Shown here: positions 23,407 through 32,832 of the stretch, in pieces
How the letters are laid out: each line of letters starts with the position of its first letter
Position numbering within the stretch: the first letter of the stretch is position 1
Assembly (NCBI GenBank): GCA_035295845.1
Contig: DATGIF010000032.1
Location: 175,058 to 239,057, forward strand
Source: Palsa-892 sp035295845
GTDB lineage: Bacteria > Pseudomonadota > Alphaproteobacteria > Rhizobiales > Xanthobacteraceae
Length of the DNA stretch: 64,000 nt
Direction: 5' to 3'
Position numbers and translations under genes: made by a program
The notes under the pieces: model-generated
What the model saw: the letters and a program-made list of their open reading frames with translations, nothing else
The model's database searches: none
What the model was told of the DNA's origin: nothing

Positions 23407-25872
23407 TTGCAGGGCGACACTTCCCTGTTGCGCCGGATCGGACGTCCGCGCTCTTTCGCGGCGCGCTATGGCATTGCCTTGCTCGCGGTCTTGGCCGGAA
23501 CCGCGATCCGGATTGCCCTCGACATCTGGATTCCGAATTCCCTTCCCTTCGCCTTCCACTTTCTCGCCGTCCTGGTGGCGGCATCGGCCGGCGGATTTGG
23601 CCCCGGAATTTTCGCGACGTTGCTGTCAGCGCCGCTGACCTGGGCGCTGTTCGTCAAGCACAGCGCCCACATCGATCTCAGCCGCATTTCTGCCCCGGCC
23701 GATCTGCCCACCGTCGCCGACCTTTCGGCGATCGCGCAGAACTCATGGCCGACCGATGCTTCCGATGCGGTCAATCTCGCCGTCTTCCTCCTGCTATCTA
23801 TTCTGATTTTCGTTTCGGCGGCGACCCTCCGCGGCGCCATCATCCGACAAGGAAGGAGCGAGCGTGAATTGCAGAAAAGCGAACGGCGCTTCCGCGCCCT
23901 TGCCGATGCGATGCCGCACCTCGTCTGGTCTGCGGGCGCCGACGGCAAGCTCGATTACTGCAACCAGCGATTCCTCGATTTCACCGGCCAGACGAAAGTC
24001 GGCGAGAGCTGGAAGACGCTTTTGCATCCCGACGATGAAAAGCGCACCCGCGCGGTGTGGAAGCGGGCGCGGGAAAGCGCGGAGCCCTACGAGATCGAAT
24101 ACCGTTTCCGCGACAAGAACGGGCGTTATCACTGGCTCCTCTGCCGCGCCGTTCCGGTCAAGAACGGCGAAGGCAAGGTCGAGCGCTGGTTCGGATCGAG
24201 CACCGACATTTCCGACATCGTCACCGCCCGCGAGGCGCTCGCGCGCGGCAAGGAAGAGCAGGAGCGGATCGTCGCCACGCGTACCGCGGAGCTCAACGAA
24301 ACCAATGCGCGGCTCCGCGCCGAAATCCTCGAGCGGGCGCGGGCGGAAGAAGCGCTGCGCCAGGCCCACAAGATGGAGGCGCTCGGCCACCTCACCGGCG
24401 GGGTGGCGCACGATTTCAACAATCTCCTCACCGTCGTCATCGGCAATGTCGAGGCGATCCAGCGCCGGCTCGGTTCCAACGGCGATGCCGCGATCCGCAG
24501 CTACACCGAATTCGCGATGCAGGGCGCAAAACGCGCGGCCGGGCTCACGCAGCGCCTGCTTGCTTTCGCGCGCGGCCAGCCGCTCGAGCCGAAATCCACC
24601 GACATCAACAAACTCCTCTCCGGCATGTCGGAACTGTTCGCGCGCACGCTCGGCGAGCACATCGCCATGAAAACCGTGTTCGCGCGCGCCCTATGGCCGA
24701 CGGCGGTCGATCCCAACCAACTCGAAAGCGTGCTCCTGAATCTGGCGGCGAATTCCCGCGATGCGATGCCGGAAGGCGGCACATTCACGATCGAAACCGG
24801 CAATGCGTATCTGAATGCCGCGCCCGACATCTCGCCGCATCCGGATGTCATGCCCGGCGAATATGTGCTCGTGTCCGTCAGCGATACCGGCATCGGCATG
24901 TCGCGGGAGACGCTCGCGCGCGTGTTCGAGCCGTTCTTCACGACGAAGCCGCTCGGGCAAGGCACCGGGCTCGGCCTCAGCCAGCTCTATGGCTTCGTCA
25001 AGCAATCGGGCGGGCACGTCGATATCGAAAGCGACGAGGGCAAGGGCACGGCCGTGAAGATTTATCTTCCGCGCCTTTCCGATGAGATCGTGACGGAAGG
25101 GCCGAAGGCGGAAGAGGTCGCGCCCGAGTCGGAAAGCCAGGAGACGGTGCTTGCGGTGGAGGACGACGAGGATGTACGGCGCTACGCGGTCGGCATGCTG
25201 CGCGAACTCGGCTATAACGTCATCGAGGCTGCAGACGGCGCCGCGGCGCTCCGCCTGATCGAAACCCATCCTGATATCCGCTTCCTCTTCACCGATGTCG
25301 GGCTGCCCGGTGGCTATAACGGCCGCGAACTCGCGAATGAGGCGCTGAAGCGGCGGCCCTATCTCAAGGTGCTGTTCACCACCGGCTACGGGCGCGATGG
25401 AATCATCCATGAAGGCCGGCTCGATCCCGGCGTGCAGCTGATCACCAAGCCGTTCACGTTCGACGAATTCGCCGACAAAATCCGAAAGGTTTTCGACATG
25501 ACGGGCAAGGGAACGATCCTGTTGGTGGAGGACGAGGCGCTGGTCGCGATGGTGGCGGCGGAAACGTTGCGTGACCTCGGCTTCAAGGTCGAGGAAGCGG
25601 GAACCGCGGCAGCGGCTCTCAACGTGGCACAGGACCAGAGCGAGAAGCTTTCGGCCGCGATCATCGACATCAACCTGCCGGATGGCAAAGGCGATGAACT
25701 CGCAAAAAAGCTCCGGGCGCTGAAGCCGGATCTGCCGATCGTGATCGCCACGGGCGCGGGCGACAAGACCCTCGCGAACGAACTAAAAAAAGGCGCGCCG
25801 CTCGCCCTGCTTTCAAAGCCCTACGATAGCGGCGGCCTGCGGAGGTCGCTCGCGGCGGTAGGGCTCGGCTAG
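23407..25872 (+). CDS. Hybrid sensor histidine kinase with PAS and two receiver domains
   Basis: 821 aa. The N-terminal DUF4118-like membrane module (about residues 15-145) spans FAARYGIALLAVLAGTAIRIALD and FHFLAVLVAASAGGFGPGIFATLLSAPL. A PAS domain follows (about 155-280, RFRALADAMPHLVWSAGADGKLDYCNQRFLDFTGQ), then a coiled linker, HisKA with His335 in GGVAHDFNNLLTVV, and a HATPase (VLLNLAANSRDAMPEGG, GTGLGLSQLYGFVKQSGG). Two receivers come last, near 578-695 (VEDDEDVRRYAV, FLFTDVGLPG) and 700-818 (VEDEALVAMVA, AIIDINLPDG). The start is uncertain: TTG 23407 is the longest in-frame option and no ATG fits. No partner regulator gene is adjacent, and a role in stress signalling is only suggested by location. 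Confidence 0.88.
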   Translation: MQGDTSLLRRIGRPRSFAARYGIALLAVLAGTAIRIALDIWIPNSLPFAFHFLAVLVAASAGGFGPGIFATLLSAPLTWALFVKHSAHIDLSRISAPADLPTVADLSAIAQNSWPTDASDAVNLAVFLLLSILIFVSAATLRGAIIRQGRSERELQKSERRFRALADAMPHLVWSAGADGKLDYCNQRFLDFTGQTKVGESWKTLLHPDDEKRTRAVWKRARESAEPYEIEYRFRDKNGRYHWLLCRAVPVKNGEGKVERWFGSSTDISDIVTAREALARGKEEQERIVATRTAELNETNARLRAEILERARAEEALRQAHKMEALGHLTGGVAHDFNNLLTVVIGNVEAIQRRLGSNGDAAIRSYTEFAMQGAKRAAGLTQRLLAFARGQPLEPKSTDINKLLSGMSELFARTLGEHIAMKTVFARALWPTAVDPNQLESVLLNLAANSRDAMPEGGTFTIETGNAYLNAAPDISPHPDVMPGEYVLVSVSDTGIGMSRETLARVFEPFFTTKPLGQGTGLGLSQLYGFVKQSGGHVDIESDEGKGTAVKIYLPRLSDEIVTEGPKAEEVAPESESQETVLAVEDDEDVRRYAVGMLRELGYNVIEAADGAAALRLIETHPDIRFLFTDVGLPGGYNGRELANEALKRRPYLKVLFTTGYGRDGIIHEGRLDPGVQLITKPFTFDEFADKIRKVFDMTGKGTILLVEDEALVAMVAAETLRDLGFKVEEAGTAAAALNVAQDQSEKLSAAIIDINLPDGKGDELAKKLRALKPDLPIVIATGAGDKTLANELKKGAPLALLSKPYDSGGLRRSLAAVGLG

Positions 25873-25884
25873 GATTGCTCCCAA

Positions 25885-26298
25885 TCAGGCCGGGGGCAGG
25901 CTCGGAACGTCGAGGCGCAGGACGATCCCGAAGGCGGTGAGGCCGAATGCGACCGCCATTAGCGGCAGCAGAATCTGAATGACGGCCTCCTTGCCGCTCA
26001 GCCGGCTCTGCCAGGTTTCGAATTCGCCGCCGGCCCAATCGTGGAACGTTTGGTTTTCCTTATGCTCGCCTGAAACGGGACTGCCTTCCCACGCCATCCA
26101 TATGGCGAAGGGAATCGCGACGGTCATGAGCAGAAAGAAGCTCACGATCACGAGCGTGAAGCCGGTGTAACTCGTATCGCCGAAAAAGATCCACGCTGAA
26201 AGCGCGAACCACAATGCCAGACCCGCCATCGTCTTGTAGACGAGCGGATGCAGACTGTCCGAAACCGGACGATTGTGCCGGATGATGTCTGTTGTCAT
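25885..26298 (-). CDS. Small integral membrane protein, unknown
   Basis: 137 aa with three probable helices (about 20-40 LVYKTMAGLALWFALSAWIFF, 47-70 TGFTLVIVSFFLLMTVAIPFAIWM, and 108-128). Between the second and third is a hydrophilic stretch with HDWAGGEFETWQSRLSGKEA. Similar small three-helix proteins are common in Hyphomicrobiales without known function. It converges on the hybrid kinase with a 12-nt gap. No EcfG-type promoter is found in the 160-bp upstream region. Confidence 0.68.
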   Translation of the reverse strand: MTTDIIRHNRPVSDSLHPLVYKTMAGLALWFALSAWIFFGDTSYTGFTLVIVSFFLLMTVAIPFAIWMAWEGSPVSGEHKENQTFHDWAGGEFETWQSRLSGKEAVIQILLPLMAVAFGLTAFGIVLRLDVPSLPPA

Positions 26299-26458
26299 GG
26301 CGCTCTCCTTCGAATTGCGGCGGAGATGCGGCCAGTTGGTCGCGTCGTTTCATTCACCTGGCGCGCGATGCAAAAAATGCAAGGCTCGGACGGAAAAAGT
26401 GATCGCGCACCGCGAAGCTTGCAGCGCGTGAAATCGCAACTCTTGCGTTAAAGGGATT

Positions 26459-27250
26459 TCAGCGCCCGGTAAATTCGGGCTTACGCTTCTCCATGAAAGC
26501 CTTGCGGCCTTCCTGATAGTCGCGGCTCGCGAAGCACTGCTTCACCAGCGCTTCGCTGCGCGCGAGATCCCGCGCCGCCGGATCCTTCAGCACTTCGCCG
26601 ACAATGAACTTCGTGGCGTTGACCGTGAGCGGCGCGTTCCTGGCGATCGTTTCGGCGTAGTCGCGCACATAAGGCTCGAGTTGCGGGCCGGCCAGCACGC
26701 GATTGACGAGCCCCATGGTCAGCGCCTCGGCGGCATCGAAGGTGCGCGCGGTGAAGAAAATCTCCTTGGTGAAGGAGGGGCCGACCGTATCGACGAAGCG
26801 CTTGATGCCGGGAAAAGCATAGCCGAGGCCGAGCTTTGCCGCTGGTAGCGCGAAACGCGCGTCGTCGGAGACAATGCGCATGTCGCAACCGAGCGCAAAG
26901 CCCAAGCCGCCGCCCATGCAGAAGCCGCGGATCATCGCGATCGAGGGCTTCGGAAACGCGTCCATGGCGGCGAAGGTATGTTCGACCACGGCGTTGTAGC
27001 GCGCGATCGCCTTTTCGTCGGAGCGCTCGCTTTCGAAGCGCGAAATATCCGCCCCCGACACGAAGGCCTTGGTGCCGGCGCCGGTCACCACCAACACCCG
27101 CACCTCTTCATCGCGCGTATATTCGGCGAGGATTTCGCCCGCCCGTTCCCACATGTCGAGCGAAACCGCGTTGTGGCGCTCGGGATTATTGAAAATCATA
27201 TAACCGATGCGCCCTTCTTTTCGCGCGATCATCTTGTCAGTCCCACTCAT
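26459..27250 (-). CDS. Enoyl-CoA hydratase/isomerase-family protein (crotonase fold)
   Basis: 263 aa from ATG 27250. Crotonase features are NNPERHNAVSLDMW, the oxyanion-hole segments FVSGADISRFE and IRGFCMGGGLGFALGCDMRIVS, and a C-terminal KRKPEFTGR tail. The position of the hydratase glutamate equivalent to rat Glu144 (normally in a PE pair) reads FALPAAKLGLGY, so Ala replaces it and classical hydration is doubtful. It is last in a four-gene minus-strand set with two CoA-transferases and another crotonase. Confidence 0.83.
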   Translation of the reverse strand: MSGTDKMIARKEGRIGYMIFNNPERHNAVSLDMWERAGEILAEYTRDEEVRVLVVTGAGTKAFVSGADISRFESERSDEKAIARYNAVVEHTFAAMDAFPKPSIAMIRGFCMGGGLGFALGCDMRIVSDDARFALPAAKLGLGYAFPGIKRFVDTVGPSFTKEIFFTARTFDAAEALTMGLVNRVLAGPQLEPYVRDYAETIARNAPLTVNATKFIVGEVLKDPAARDLARSEALVKQCFASRDYQEGRKAFMEKRKPEFTGR

Positions 27251-27275
27251 GGCAGCTCCTTTTTCCAGCATGGCG

Positions 27276-28466
27276 CTAGATTGCCTTGGTTTTGCGCAAC
27301 GCCTCGATTTCAGAATCGCTGAATCCGAATTCCTGTAGCACTTCGTCGGTGTGCTCGCCCGCCTCGGGCGTCGGCGCCACGATCTCGCTCGGCGTGCGCG
27401 ACAGCGACACCGGCTGGCCGACGACTTTCTGCATCTCGCCGTCCTTCTTCCTGACCGAACGCGCGATCGCAAGATGCGTGACTTGCGGGTCGGCGAACAC
27501 CGCATCGATCGAATAGATGGGGCCGCAGGGCACGCCCGCTTCGTTCAGCCGCGCGATCCAGTCGGCGCTGGAAGCGCTCGCGAGTTTCCGCTCGATCTCG
27601 GCGTTCAGCGCGTCACGGTTCGCGGAGCGGGCGGCGGAATCAGCGTATTCGGGACGCGTGGCAAGCTCTGGCGCGCCGATCGCATTGCAGAGCCGTTCCC
27701 ACATCTTGCCGCCGGTCGAGGCGATATTGATGAAACCGTCGGCGGTCTTGTACACGCCGGTCGGGATCGCGGTCGGGTGGTTGTTGCCGGCCTGGCCCGG
27801 CACCTCATGGCCGATCAGCCAGCGCGCCGCCTGAAAATCGAGCATGAAGATCTGCGCCTGCAAGAGCGAGGTCTCGACCTTCTGCCCCTCACCCGACTGC
27901 TCGCGCTCGAGAAGCGCCACCAGAATGCCAAGCGCGCAGAAAATGCCGGCAGAGAGATCCGCGACCGGAATGCCCGCGCGCATCGGGCCGCCGCCGGGCT
28001 TGCCGGTGACCGACATCAAGCCGCCCATGCCTTGCGCGATCTGATCGAAGCCCGGCCGGCCGCGATAGGGCCCATCCTGGCCGAAGCCGGAAATGCTCGC
28101 ATAGACGAGGCGCGGGTTGATTTTGCGCAACGTTTCGTAATCGATGCCGAGACGCGTTTTCACGTCGGGACGGAAATTCTCCACCACCACATCGGCTTTC
28201 GTTACCAGCCGCTTGAAAGCGGCAAGTCCTTCACTCGATTTGAGATCGAGGGTGATCGCGCGCTTGTTGCGATGGAGATTCTGAAAATCGGGCCCGCGGC
28301 GCGGACCGCCGGGATTTTCACCCTTGGTGAGGTGCGCCGGCGGCTCGATCTTGATGACATTCGCGCCCCAATCGGCAAGCTCGCGCACGGCGGTCGGGCC
28401 CGACCGCACTTGCGTCAGATCAAGCACGGTGAAACGCGCGAGTGCTTTCGATGATGCGGGCCGCAT
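27276..28466 (-). CDS. CaiB/BaiF (family III) CoA-transferase
   Basis: 396 aa from ATG 28466, 8 nt after the upstream crotonase stop. Family III features are VLDLTQVRSGPTAVRELADWGANVIKIEPP, NKRAITLDLKSSEG, the catalytic aspartate region AGIPVADLSAGIFCALGILVALLERE, and a GEHTDEVLQEFGFSDSEI C-terminus. These enzymes move CoA between carboxylic acids such as oxalate/formate or succinate/aromatic acids. The substrate is undefined here. A longer N-terminus reaching 28538 would overlap the neighbour. Confidence 0.9.
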   Translation of the reverse strand: MRPASSKALARFTVLDLTQVRSGPTAVRELADWGANVIKIEPPAHLTKGENPGGPRRGPDFQNLHRNKRAITLDLKSSEGLAAFKRLVTKADVVVENFRPDVKTRLGIDYETLRKINPRLVYASISGFGQDGPYRGRPGFDQIAQGMGGLMSVTGKPGGGPMRAGIPVADLSAGIFCALGILVALLEREQSGEGQKVETSLLQAQIFMLDFQAARWLIGHEVPGQAGNNHPTAIPTGVYKTADGFINIASTGGKMWERLCNAIGAPELATRPEYADSAARSANRDALNAEIERKLASASSADWIARLNEAGVPCGPIYSIDAVFADPQVTHLAIARSVRKKDGEMQKVVGQPVSLSRTPSEIVAPTPEAGEHTDEVLQEFGFSDSEIEALRKTKAI

Positions 28467-28474
28467 TTTCCTCT

Positions 28475-29230
28475 TCACGCCTTCTTGAAAGTACGCGAGA
28501 CATAGGCGCGGATGCGCTCGAAGGCTTCGGGCGCGCACCAGAGTTCATTGACCGCGGCCTCGAAGCGTTTCGCCTCGCTCGTGCAGCGATCGGCGACAAG
28601 CTGGCGGAGCTGCAATTTGGTGATGGCGAAGGCGTCGCCGCGGATCGCGGCGAAATGCTCGGCGGCGGCGGTCGCGCGGCGCGTCAATTCACCCGGCTCG
28701 ACCAGCTCGTCGGCAAGCCCGCGCGGCAGCGCCTCCTCGGGCAGATAGGTCGCGCCGGTGAGAAACACGTCTTGGATAAAATGCGAGGCGATGGTGAAGC
28801 GCATCGCTTCCAGCGCAATGGTCGGAAACGGCACGCCGACCAGGAGTTCCGGAATGCCGATGCGGCTCGCACCTTTCGCCATCAGGCGGCGGTCGGCGCA
28901 AGCCGCGAGCACGCAGCCGCCGGCGATCGCGTGGCCGTTGATGGCGGCGACCACTGGCCGCGGAAAGAAAAACACGGTCACGAAGGCCTTGCTCAAGGCC
29001 GGCAGGAAATCGCGAAAATAATGCGGCCCGCCCTCGAGCGCACGCACGAGATCGACCCCGGCGGAGAAAATCTTGCCCTCGCCGGTCAGCACCACGGCTT
29101 TGGCCTTCGATTTCTTTAGCTCCTCGAAGCGGGCGGCGATTGCCTCGCAAAATTCGATGTCCATCGTGTTCGCCTTGCCGTGGCGCATGGTGACGACGGC
29201 GATCTCGCCCTGTTCGGAAATGTCGATCAT
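28475..29230 (-). CDS. Enoyl-CoA hydratase/isomerase-family protein
   Basis: 251-aa crotonase beginning MIDISEQGEIAVVTMRHGKANTMD. The oxyanion loops are IFSAGVDLVRALEGG and INGHAIAGGCVLAACADRRLM. Unlike the 263-aa paralogue, it keeps a glutamate in RIGIPELLVGVPFP at the Glu144-equivalent place. It lies between the two CoA-transferase genes with gaps of 8 and 9 nt, so all are probably one transcript. Likely role: beta-oxidation-like step on a CoA thioester activated by one of the transferases. Confidence 0.87.
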   Translation of the reverse strand: MIDISEQGEIAVVTMRHGKANTMDIEFCEAIAARFEELKKSKAKAVVLTGEGKIFSAGVDLVRALEGGPHYFRDFLPALSKAFVTVFFFPRPVVAAINGHAIAGGCVLAACADRRLMAKGASRIGIPELLVGVPFPTIALEAMRFTIASHFIQDVFLTGATYLPEEALPRGLADELVEPGELTRRATAAAEHFAAIRGDAFAITKLQLRQLVADRCTSEAKRFEAAVNELWCAPEAFERIRAYVSRTFKKA

Positions 29231-29239
29231 CGGATTTCC

Positions 29240-30445
29240 TTACGCTACGACGCCGCGCGTCCGCAATTCTTCGATTTCCGCGGGCTTAAAGCCCGCCGCG
29301 CGCAAGATCTCGTCGGTATGTTCGCCGACCTCTGGCGCCCGGCGCGGCGTGACTTTCGCACCGCCTTCGACCCATACGGGGCTATTGACCGTGAGCATGG
29401 TCTCGTTCTCGAAGGGAATCAGCGCTTCGCTCGCGCGCATCTGCTGGTCGTTCGGCACGTCGTCGAGGGTCGCCACCACGCCAAAAATGAGGCCGGCGGC
29501 ATCGAGAATCTTCCGCCATTCCGCGAGATTCTTTTTGCGGAATGCATCATCGAGGATTTCCACGAGCGCGCGCGCATTGGCATGACGGCTCTTCTTGTCG
29601 GCGAAGCGCGGATCGCTCACAAGATCGCTACGGCCGATGCATTCGGCGAAAACGGGCCACTGGCGTTCTTCGTTCAATACCGAAAGAATGAGCCAGCGCC
29701 CGTCGCGGGATTGGTAGTGATTGGTCAACGCGTTCAGGGCATCCTCGCGCGGCGGCCGTGGCGGAACTTTCGCGCCGCAGAGCGTTGCCTGCACGAAGCA
29801 GCCGTTCGACCACACGCCGTTCGCCATGAGATTGCTCGCGACCTTCCCGCCCTTGCCGGTGCGCTCGCGGCGGTAAAGCGCCGTCACAATGCCGCCGAAG
29901 AGCGACATCGCCGAAGCGTGGTCGCCCATGCCGGGGAGCGAACGCGCGGGCGGCCCGCTCATATCGGGCCGCACAAAATCCATCAGCCCCGAGCGGCCCC
30001 ACCAGGCGTTGGAATCGAAGCCCGGCTTGTTCGCCTCCTCGCCGGTTTCGCCATAGCCGGTAAAGGAGGCGTAGATCAGCCGCGCGTTCAGCGGCGCGAG
30101 CTTTTCATAGGTGACGCCAAGGCGCGCGCGCACGTCGGGCGGATAGTTGGTGATGAAGACATCGGCGGCGGCCGCGAGCCGATGGATCACCGCCTGTCCT
30201 TCGGGCTTGGATAGATCGAGGGCGATGCTTTTCTTGTTGCGCGATTCGAGGAGCCAGACGTAGTTGTGCGGGCTCGGCGGATAGCCCGGGAGCTCCGGCA
30301 ACAGGCGATAGGGATCGCCCTTGCCGGGCGGCTCGATCTTGACGACCTCGGCGCCGAAATCGGAGAGCACGGTGGCGGCCGCGGGCGCGGCGATGAAGCT
30401 CGCGCAATCGATCACCTTCAGCCCTTCGAAAATTCGCGTTTCCAT
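29240..30445 (-). CDS. CaiB/BaiF (family III) CoA-transferase
   Basis: 401 aa, first gene of the minus-strand set. Family III marks are VIDCASFIAAPAAATVLSDFGAEVVKIEPPGKGDPYR, NKKSIALDLSKPEG and the aspartate region MGDHASAMSLFGGIVTALYRRE. It is clearly diverged from the 396-aa transferase in the same operon, so the two probably handle different acids. It is divergent from an MFS gene starting at 30609, with a 163-bp shared control region, which suggests the transporter imports the substrate. Confidence 0.9.
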   Translation of the reverse strand: METRIFEGLKVIDCASFIAAPAAATVLSDFGAEVVKIEPPGKGDPYRLLPELPGYPPSPHNYVWLLESRNKKSIALDLSKPEGQAVIHRLAAAADVFITNYPPDVRARLGVTYEKLAPLNARLIYASFTGYGETGEEANKPGFDSNAWWGRSGLMDFVRPDMSGPPARSLPGMGDHASAMSLFGGIVTALYRRERTGKGGKVASNLMANGVWSNGCFVQATLCGAKVPPRPPREDALNALTNHYQSRDGRWLILSVLNEERQWPVFAECIGRSDLVSDPRFADKKSRHANARALVEILDDAFRKKNLAEWRKILDAAGLIFGVVATLDDVPNDQQMRASEALIPFENETMLTVNSPVWVEGGAKVTPRRAPEVGEHTDEILRAAGFKPAEIEELRTRGVVA

Positions 30446-30608
30446 CGCTGCCCTTTATTGTGCTCCGCTTGCCGCGGGCAAGCTGCAAGCGCCAGTGTCA
30501 ATCGAACCGCGCCGCCGGTCAAATTGCCCGACGCCGCAGGCGCGGGGTCAATCCTGCTTCGTTCGCGCGTGCGGAACCCGGGAATTTTTCGGGCGTTCTC
30601 GCTTCGCG

Positions 30609-32072
30609 ATGAGCGCGCAACCGGCAAAAACCGCAGACGCTGTCTCCAAACAGCCGGGCACGATCGTCGAAAGCGATATTCCCGCCCGCCTCGACCGCCT
30701 GCCCTGGGGAAAGTTCCACACCCTCGTCGTCGCGGCGCTCGGCATCACCTGGATCCTCGACGGGTTGGAGGTGACGCTGGCCGGCGCCGTGTCCGGCGCG
30801 CTCAAGGAGAGCTACGGGCTTGGCCTGAGCAACAGCGAGATCGGCCTCGCCGCAAGCGCCTATCTTACCGGCGCCGTACTCGGCGCCGTCTTTTTCGGCT
30901 GGCTGACCGACCGGCTCGGGCGCAAGAAGCTCTTTTTTGTCACGCTTGCGGTTTATCTCGCCGCGACGGCGGCGACCGCCTGCTCGTGGAACTTCGCAAG
31001 CTACGCGCTCTTTCGTTTCCTGACCGGCGCCGGCATCGGCGGCGAATACACCGCGATCAACTCCGCGATCCAGGAACTTGTGCCCGCGCGCGTGCGCGGC
31101 TGGAACGACCTTGTCATCAACGGCAGCTTTTGGGTGGGCGCCGCGATCGGCGCCACCGGCTCGATCATTCTGCTCGATCCATCGGTGGTCGCGCCCACGA
31201 TCGGCTGGCGCCTCGCTTTCCTGATCGGCGCCGCGCTCGGTCTTGTCATTTTCTTCATGCGGCTGTGGCTGCCGGAAAGCCCGCGCTGGCTGATGACCCA
31301 TGGCCGGCTCGGCGAGGCGGACGCGATCGTCCGCGAGATCGAGCGAAAGCTCGTGGCGCATGAGCCAAGAAAGACGTTTCCGCGCATGCGCCTGCGCTCG
31401 CGGCGTCACACGCCGCTTTCCGAGGTGGCGCGCACCTTGTTCGTGAGTCACCGCCGGCGCACGCTGGTCACGCTTGCATTGATGACGGCGCAGGCCTTCT
31501 TCTACAACGCGATCTTCTTCACCTATGCGCTGGTGCTGACTGATTTCTACGGCATCGCCGCCGGTAATGTCGGCTGGTATCTCTTGCCGTTCGCGGCGGG
31601 AAATTTCCTCGGGCCGCTCATGCTTGGGCGCCTGTTCGACGCCATTGGACGCAAGCCCATGATCGCTTTCACCTATGCGATATCCGGCGTGCTGCTCGCG
31701 GCAAGCGGCTATCTGTTCTACGCGGGTCTCCTTTCGGCCGCCGGGCAGACCATTGCATGGATGGTGATTTTCTTTTTTGCTTCGGCCGCGGCGAGTTCGG
31801 CGTATCTCACCGCCGGCGAAACCTTCCCGCTCGAAATTCGCGCGCTCGCGATTGCGTTTTTCTACGCCATCGGCACGGGCGTTGGCGGCATTGCGGGGCC
31901 GTGGCTGTTCGGACGGCTGATCGACACAGGCGCGCGCGGAAGCGTGTTCGCGGGTTACCTCCTGGGATCGGTCTTGATGGTCGCGGCGGCGATCATCGAG
32001 GCGGTTTGGGGCGTTGCCGCCGAACGCAAGTCGCTGGAAGCGGTCTCGCGGCCGCTTGCCTCCGCGAACTGA
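30609..32072 (+). CDS. MFS transporter, sugar/organic acid symporter type
   Basis: 487 aa from ATG 30609; earlier in-frame codons overlap the divergent transferase. Twelve helices. LDRLPWGKFHTLVVAALGITWILDGLEVTLAG is helix 1, GWLTDRLGRKKLF is the loop 2-3 motif, GIGGEYTAINSAIQELVPARVRG is helix 4-5, and LPESPRWLMTHGR is the central tag. A charged insert of about 45 residues, with RMRLRSRRH, follows. This resembles the metabolite:H+ symporter and aromatic acid groups. The divergent arrangement with the CoA-transferase operon suggests joint function in uptake and activation of a carboxylic acid. Confidence 0.87.
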   Translation: MSAQPAKTADAVSKQPGTIVESDIPARLDRLPWGKFHTLVVAALGITWILDGLEVTLAGAVSGALKESYGLGLSNSEIGLAASAYLTGAVLGAVFFGWLTDRLGRKKLFFVTLAVYLAATAATACSWNFASYALFRFLTGAGIGGEYTAINSAIQELVPARVRGWNDLVINGSFWVGAAIGATGSIILLDPSVVAPTIGWRLAFLIGAALGLVIFFMRLWLPESPRWLMTHGRLGEADAIVREIERKLVAHEPRKTFPRMRLRSRRHTPLSEVARTLFVSHRRRTLVTLALMTAQAFFYNAIFFTYALVLTDFYGIAAGNVGWYLLPFAAGNFLGPLMLGRLFDAIGRKPMIAFTYAISGVLLAASGYLFYAGLLSAAGQTIAWMVIFFFASAAASSAYLTAGETFPLEIRALAIAFFYAIGTGVGGIAGPWLFGRLIDTGARGSVFAGYLLGSVLMVAAAIIEAVWGVAAERKSLEAVSRPLASAN

Positions 32073-32080
32073 GGATAGCT

Positions 32081-32494
32081 TCAGACCTTGGCCGCGCCCT
32101 TCACCGGCCGCGGACGATTGTTCTCGTCAACGGCAACGTAGGTGAAATTTCCCTCGGTAACCTGAAGAAGATCCGACTCCTCGCGGCGCATGACCCAGGC
32201 TTCCACGTGCACGGTGATCGAGGTGGTGCCGATGCGGATGAGATCGACATAAACCGATACCACGTCGCCGACGTAGACCGGTTTGCGGAAGCTCATGGCG
32301 TCGATCGCGACCGTGACCGTGCGGCCCTCCGCGAGCTTCGAGGCGAAGATGCCGCCGCCGATATCCATCTGCCCTAAGAGCCAGCCGCCGAAAATATCGC
32401 CGTTCTGGTTGGTGTCGGCGGGCATGGCAAGCGTACGCATGGAAAGCTCGCCGCGCGGCCCCTCGATATCGGTCGCCGGTTTCGGATCGGCCAT
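32081..32494 (-). CDS. Acyl-CoA thioesterase, YciA-like hotdog fold
   Basis: 137 aa from ATG 32494. The hotdog-fold acyl-CoA hydrolase signature is MRTLAMPADTNQNGDIFGGWLLGQMDIGGGIFASKLA, with the active-site Asn-Gly-Asp, followed by VTVAIDAMSFRKPVYVGDVVSVYVDLI. Such enzymes release free CoA from short- to medium-chain acyl-CoAs in the cytoplasm. It converges on the MFS gene with an 8-nt gap. Confidence 0.93.
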   Translation of the reverse strand: MADPKPATDIEGPRGELSMRTLAMPADTNQNGDIFGGWLLGQMDIGGGIFASKLAEGRTVTVAIDAMSFRKPVYVGDVVSVYVDLIRIGTTSITVHVEAWVMRREESDLLQVTEGNFTYVAVDENNRPRPVKGAAKV

Positions 32495-32544
32495 CAAATC
32501 TCTCCGTCACAAGGCTGGAATTGGAAAAAATTCGGCAGGTCAGG

Positions 32545-32820
32545 TCAAGCGAGCAAATCCTGAAACTCGGGATGTTTTTTGAGGTAGGCGACGACAAAGG
32601 GGCATTTCGCCACCACCTTCACGCCTTCCTTCCGCAGCATTTCCAATTCGCCGCGCACGAGCCGCGAGCCGATGCCATGGCCTTCAAGCTCCTTCGGCAC
32701 TTCAGTGTGCAGAAGGGTAATCACGCCGGGCGCGCGCTTATATTGGGTGAAGGCTGTGCGGCCGTCGACGGCGAGCTCCAGACGATGCAGGTCTTTGTTG
32801 TCGTGTATTTCGTCCGCCAA
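32545..32820 (-). CDS. Small GNAT-like N-acetyltransferase (YjdJ type)
   Basis: 91 aa matching the single-domain GCN5-related type 2 family. It has ITLLHTEVPKELEGHGIGSRLVRGELEMLR with the acetyl-CoA pyrophosphate loop (EGHGIGS), and a C-terminal KCPFVVAYLKKHPEFQDLL, the family's CPF...HPE signature. Cytoplasmic; substrate unknown. It starts 12 nt after the stop of the 92-aa membrane protein gene. Confidence 0.9.
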   Translation of the reverse strand: MADEIHDNKDLHRLELAVDGRTAFTQYKRAPGVITLLHTEVPKELEGHGIGSRLVRGELEMLRKEGVKVVAKCPFVVAYLKKHPEFQDLLA

Positions 32821-32832
32821 GGGTTTCTCCCG

